Shown here: positions 59,690-64,000 of the stretch, in pieces
Layout of the letters: each line of letters starts with the position of its first letter
Position numbering within the stretch: position 1 is the stretch's first letter
From: Microplitis mediator
Lineage: Eukaryota; Arthropoda; Insecta; Hymenoptera; Braconidae
Assembly: GCF_029852145.1 (NCBI RefSeq)
Contig: NC_079971.1
Span: 20,893,563-20,957,562, forward strand
Direction: 5' to 3'
Length of the DNA stretch: 64,000 nt
Made by a program: the position numbers and the translations under genes
The notes under the pieces: generated by a model
Told to the model about the DNA's origin: nothing
Database searches by the model: none
The model's input: only the letters and a program-made list of their open reading frames with translations

Positions 59690-59760
59690 TCCAAAAAAAT
59701 TAATTAAAATTGACGTGATCAGGATTCGAACTCCCGACCGCATGGTTCGGAAATTTTACA
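59690..59760 (-). repeat. tRNA-derived repeat fragment (B box)
   Basis: Minus-strand AGTTCGAATCC at 59722-59732 followed by TGATCACGTCAATTTT, the same layout as at 23319. Confidence 0.45.
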
Positions 59761-60472
59761 GGCTCATATTTAAAATCCTCATCAATCTAATCTGATATTT
59801 CTGAATTTTGATAATAATTGCGAAGATCGCTTTTTAAAAAAAAAAGTCTACTTCGGATGTATACAATTCATAGAACAAATGTATAAGTGAGCATATAATT
59901 CCCATTTAAAAGCATTATAGTGACTTTCTGTACACTTTAGGGTGCGTTAATTTTTCCATAAGAGCCCACAAGAAATTATCACACCTTAAAAAGTTCAAGA
60001 AGTTACTCTAATCCTTTAAAGGGTCAATATAAAAAAGTATGAATTTCTATAGAAATATATGAGAATCTATACAGGAATTCATGTGTACCCATGAGAATTT
60101 TTTAGATACTCAGTTTTTAATATTGACAATTTGTATTGTACACGAATATTTTATTTATTATCGTAATTCAACGGAATATATTCCTCTCAATTTATTATAT
60201 CGCAGTTGACTATCGATTGGCTAAATTGTAATTAATCAAGTTTCACCATAGATAATAACAATAAATATGTTAAGATATGTAAAAATAAAATGTACATAAA
60301 TTTAATGAAAATTTATTTAAATTAATAAATAGAATGCATTCAAGATAAATAATATTCCCGGAAATGCACGATGGGATTATATATTAATAATATAATCCTG
60401 AATCATACCAAGCGCTTGTGACACTACGAATTTGCGTATTCACTAGAGGATTCTCATTTATATATGTATATA

Positions 60473-60478
<6 letters not shown>
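59761..60478. other. AT-rich spacer
   Basis: Nothing recognised. Confidence 0.35.

Positions 60479-60538
<60 letters not shown>
60479..60538. repeat. (TA)n microsatellite
   Basis: About 30 uninterrupted TA dinucleotides. The Ile/Tyr runs in frames crossing it are artefacts. Confidence 0.95.
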
Positions 60539-60541
<3 letters not shown>

Positions 60542-61240
60542 CGAATGCGTATAGCGTGTATGAACCGTTCGTTTCCGTTTTATAAATGTGTGTTTCAGCA
60601 TGTCCCGTGCGACATTGCCTGCAGATATTCTGTCGCATTTCACAATTTCCCATCCCCCCTCCCTTCTACACTTCAATTCTTTTGTGTGTCGTCTCCTGCC
60701 CTCTCGCGGTAGCGTCCCTGCAGCTCCAATAATTTTATTCAAAGGCATTAGGTTTTTCTTTCTTTTTTCTGTTGTTTTTCTGTTTTTTCTTTCGTTTATT
60801 TATTCGTTTTTTTTTCTCTCTATAAAAAAACGTACTGATAAGGAGAAAAATATGAAGCCCAAGTACTAAGGTACTGTATCATAAGGACACTTTTTCTTTG
60901 TGTAAAGTAGGCGTCTCGACGACGTGCGAAGACAAGCGAGGAGTAGACCGAGAAAACTGCTAGAGGCAGAGGACAAAGGATTGTTAGAAACTGTGTGAGA
61001 TACGCTCCAGGACAAAGAGATCATTGAAAGTATACGCATTTTCCCAGCGTTTTTTTTTAACTATTTTTTAGTTTTCAGTTTCTGTTTACGACAGTACTTA
61101 TGATTATATTTCATGTGTTTTGTCAGGTTTTTTAAAATAATCTTCTCTTCCCGTATGGAGTTATTTTTTTTTTATGATAAAAATTGTCTGTGCTAAGATT
61201 TTTTATAAAAATTTAATTAACTTTTTGGAAAAAGAAATAG
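60539..61240. other. Spacer, partly near-balanced
   Basis: 60580-60740 is less AT-rich, with C-rich words (CCCATCCCCCCTCCC). A 93-codon frame over it has no domain. No gene assigned. Confidence 0.35.
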
Positions 61241-61405
61241 ACAGTAAAAAAAAAAATGGACCTCGTCGGGATTCGAACCAGCGACTTTATGATTTAACAA
61301 GAAAAAAGTGTGATTGGTTTTTTGGAAATATCTCTGAAAATATTGAATTATTTGAAAAATTGCAAGATATATTTTTTGTAGAGCGTCAAATTCTCTACAA
61401 AAAAG
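61241..61405. repeat. tRNA-like B box plus hairpin repeat
   Basis: Minus-strand GGTTCGAATCCCGACGAGG (B box at 61269-61279), then the GTAGAGCGTCAAATTCTCTAC hairpin (61378-61398) nearly identical to that at 52-72. An 89-codon plus frame across both is a by-product. Confidence 0.55.
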
Positions 61406-62270
61406 GTATCCTGTATTTTTTTGAAAAACTGACTCCTTATTGATATATTTAAAGTTTAAAACTCGAAAACTAGATATAGAAATTTTGGAGCTCCAAATTT
61501 TGAGTATTCAGGCTAAAAATCAGTGTCAATTTTTTTTTTACATTTGAAAAATATTTCGATAAATTTGATCTCGATGAGTTGAACTGCTTCTGTTATTAAA
61601 ACGTAATAATTGAAAGATTTATGTAGAACAATATAGTATTTAGTCCAATATAAGCTGATAATAAAAATCCCATTTGTTTTTATTCCGAGTAATTTTTAAT
61701 TTTTGTTTTAAATGAAAATGAAAAATCAATTTGCATAGCAATAAATTAGTACGCAGATAATTTTTTTTTTCAGCGTGTTTTATTAAAAACAAATATAAAC
61801 AGTATAATCGTATTACAATAGGAAAAACCTCTGAATTTGTTTTAAATTAACTTTTTGTTGGATAAAATAGGCAACGAACAAAAGCTACGAATAGGCGTGA
61901 GTCGAAAGTAGGAAAAAAATGTAAAAATATACAATAGGGATCGTATGATTTTGATAAGCATGAAAAAAAAATTAAAAAAAAATAATACTAATAATATAAT
62001 GGCTATTCGGCATCCAAAATGGAAGTAGATTTCTAATTATTTATTAGTTTTGAATTTTTAAGATAAAACTAAACTAAAAATCAATTTTTTTCATTGGCAT
62101 ACTTCATAATTTTCTATTTCAAAATTGTAATAGATAGACTTTTGAAATTTTTGCCATAACACAAAAACTAATCATGTAAATTTAAATCTGTATTGAAATT
62201 CGAAAAATTATCGTAAAACACAAAGTAAGAAAAGGAAAACACAGCTTATTCTATCAGCTTTTTACACACT
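61406..62270. other. AT-rich spacer
   Basis: Nothing recognised. Confidence 0.35.
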
Positions 62271-62350
62271 GATAGAAGGATTTCTTAGCATTTAAAAATA
62301 TTTCTTAGTATTTAAGAAACCATTTCTCAAATACTAAGAAATCCTTCTAG
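62271..62350. repeat. Foldback repeat
   Basis: GATAGAAGGATTTCTTAG at the left pairs with CTAAGAAATCCTTCTAG at the right. A third copy of TTTCTTAGTATTTAAGAAA in the loop is itself palindromic. Confidence 0.7.
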
Positions 62351-62688
62351 CATTGCACAATAACGCTATGTTTTTCCATTAAGACGTTATCTACCAAAAA
62401 AGTCACAGAAACTGCACTTTTCGTTATTTTCTGGAATTTAAATGACCACCATTTCTGAACTGGTTGACCGATTTTGCTCGTCTTCGAACTTAACCGAGAT
62501 AATCGTTAATAGAATAAATTTGCCAAATTTTACTAAGATTTATTCATATATTGTAGGCACTATCGTCGCAACAAAACGCGTTGTATATGTACATATGTAA
62601 ACTTTTGAACCAATAGTATGTTTGGAACCTACTCGACGAATTATGACAGACTGTGGCAAAATTCTTTGAAAATTCCACCATGAGGGCA

Positions 62689-62989
62689 ATCCCGGGTCAA
62701 AATATCGAGCCTCAATCTAGTTTTATCGAACCCAAGTAAGCCTTAATCCAGCCTCACTGAGTAAAAAAAGCATCAATGAGTCTCAAATAATACTAATCGA
62801 ATTTGTATTACATAGTCGAGTAGTAGGCTCATTTGAGGCTCATCTAGGCTTCTTAAGGGTCTTTGAGAATCATTTGAGGCTCATTGAGACTTTTTGAACA
62901 TCATTTGAGTCTCAAAATGCTTTCTTTACTCAGTGAGGCTGGATTAAGGCTTATTTTTGTTCAATGAGGCTAGATATTTTGATCCGGGA
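62689..62989. mobile_element. Foldback MITE with CCCGGGTCAAAATAT ends
   Basis: ATCCCGGGTCAAAATATCGA at the left is complementary to the right end TATTTTGATCCGGGAT. A second pair (AAGCCTTAATCCAGCCTCAC at 62738 and GTGAGGCTGGATTAAGGCTT at 62933) extends the hairpin inward. ATTTGAGGCTCAT words fill the centre. Confidence 0.75.
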
Positions 62990-63134
62990 TGCAATAGATA
63001 GATTTCTATGAAATCTACTAGTGCTAATAATAATGATAATAATTATAATGTAATGTTTATTGTCAGCTAGCTTAATTGCTATTTAATCCATCTTTAGATA
63101 AAAAACTATCTTATCTAGTGATGTGAAGCAATGC
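62990..63134. other. AT-rich spacer
   Basis: Nothing recognised. Confidence 0.3.
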
Positions 63135-63672
63135 ATATGCTCGTCAATTGCTCGTCATTCGACGTCAATTGACCAACTAAAAAAATGACCGCCGGTCATT
63201 TTTTGAAATTAACGGCAATTCCCGCGAAATGAGAATAAAAGCGCCACGATGACTTAAAAAATTATTAAAAACTTGACCAAAAAATTTTTGACGGTCATTT
63301 TCCATTTAAGTAGTTGAGCAAGCCAGATTTGTTTATTACCGTCAGAATTTTGTGTGCGTATTGATAGATCTCGTAATCGTTTTTAACAAATAATCTGTAA
63401 AACCAATTTCAGCAAACAAATTTCATCGGATTCTGAAGTCCAAAAAATTGACCAAAAAATGACCGAAAAAATTTTGATGGTCATTTTCCATCTAACTAGT
63501 TGAGCAAGCCAAATTTGTTTATTAACGTCAGAATTTTTAGATAAACTTTGTTTTGAATATTTAAAATATTTAAGTTGAAAAGAAAAAAAAATGCTCATGA
63601 ATTTTTGTGACTGACCAAAAAAAAATGACGTCAATTGACGAGCATTTCCTCGTCAATTGCTCGTGATTTGAC
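63135..63672. mobile_element. GCTCGTCAATTG-ended repeat element
   Basis: TGCTCGTCAATTGCTCGTCA at the left and the complementary GACGAGCATTTCCTCGTCAA region at the right. Inside, two direct copies (63270-63350 and 63448-63535) share GGTCATTTTCCAT and GTTGAGCAAGCCA. The 83-codon minus frame is not recognisable. Confidence 0.55.
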
Positions 63673-64000
63673 CAAAGTAACAATGACCGTCATTTCGCAT
63701 ATATTGTTTAAAACCATATATTAAAACATGTTTCCATCACCTATAGTAGAGTTTATGTATTTGATACGATAGAAAAATACTAAATGAATAATTCATCAAT
63801 AATATTAACATATTTGTACAATCTCTTTGATGTATTATTTTAGTAGTCTTTTAAAAATATTGATTCGAGATTCATTGGTAATTTCCTTTGGTAACTTATT
63901 ATGACATAAGAATCTACGGTATGTAATTGATCTTTCGGCTGTAACTGTCTTAGTTTGTTCAATTCTGACTTGTGATTTGCTCCTAGTATAATAACGATAA
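63673..64000. other. AT-rich window edge
   Basis: 63820-64000 could continue into a feature beyond the window (CAATTCTGACTTGTGATTTG near the edge). No call can be made. Confidence 0.25.

Noticed and set aside
60384..60748. Ile/Tyr-rich frames of 89-96 codons
   Set aside because: They cross the (TA)n tract at 60479-60538.
61174..61443. 89-codon plus frame
   Set aside because: It reads through a tRNA-like B box and a hairpin repeat; the RDSNQRL-type string is the usual translation of a reversed tRNA T-arm.
1..64000. Integrated virus or polydnavirus segment
   Set aside because: Considered because the host may be a parasitoid wasp, but no viral gene family and no segment gene was recognised.

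Overview
The window looks like nuclear DNA of an insect, most likely a hymenopteran and plausibly a parasitoid wasp. It is very AT-rich, its one clear gene has GT-AG introns, it carries two copies of the arthropod/nematode microRNA miR-87 in tandem (bees also have two), and it is crowded with short terminal-inverted-repeat (TIR) elements, minisatellites and tRNA-derived repeats. The hymenopteran placement is inference. No bacterial, organellar or viral gene set is present. Almost every open frame here is below about 100 codons and explained by repeats or chance.

Genes: (1) COX7C (cytochrome c oxidase subunit 7C) on the minus strand at the left edge. It has two coding exons, a non-coding first exon, and a perfect palindromic NRF-1/EWG-type site just upstream. 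(2) Two miR-87 precursors on the minus strand near 27.9 and 28.45 kb, only 0.6 kb apart, so possibly from one primary transcript. (3) A 5'-truncated, frameshifted jockey-type LINE at 42.2-43.1 kb, another LINE 3' fragment at 38.4-39.0 kb with a target-site duplication, and a remnant of a pogo-like transposase inside a TIR element at 29.2-29.8 kb. One unassigned 142-codon frame lies at 49.7-50.2 kb.

Layout: 0-1 kb COX7C; 1.2-8.4 kb nested TIR elements and a 51-bp-period minisatellite; 8.4-15 kb AT-rich spacer with further TIR elements; 15.8-19.5 kb tRNA-like sequences and TIR elements; 20.7-23.1 kb a ~185-bp hairpin satellite interrupted by a 1.1-kb palindrome-rich element; 26.2-27.7 kb nested CCCGCATG-ended elements; 27.8-28.5 kb the miR-87 pair; 29.2-30.7 kb a pogo-type element, a PIF/Harbinger-type element and others; 32.2-33.4 kb a 1.2-kb TIR element; 35.5-37.05 kb an array of a 13-base motif; 38-43.5 kb retrotransposon debris; 44-51 and 52.2-53.9 kb a less AT-rich block without recognisable genes; 51.0-52.1 kb an inverted copy of the 17.7-18.7 kb repeat; 53.9-54.5 kb a second hairpin-satellite array; 56-59.5 kb two more palindrome-cored elements; 62.3-63.7 kb hairpin elements.

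The two most unusual signals are (a) twelve same-strand copies of CCATCTTACGGCA at roughly 130-bp intervals with mostly unrelated spacers, a pattern like a CENP-B-box satellite or a transposon with many internal binding sites, and (b) a set of elements ending in ACAC-G-AAAAA whose ends are alike but whose cores are arrays of different short palindromes. All repeat calls were made by eye. Boundaries are approximate unless a TIR or duplication is cited.
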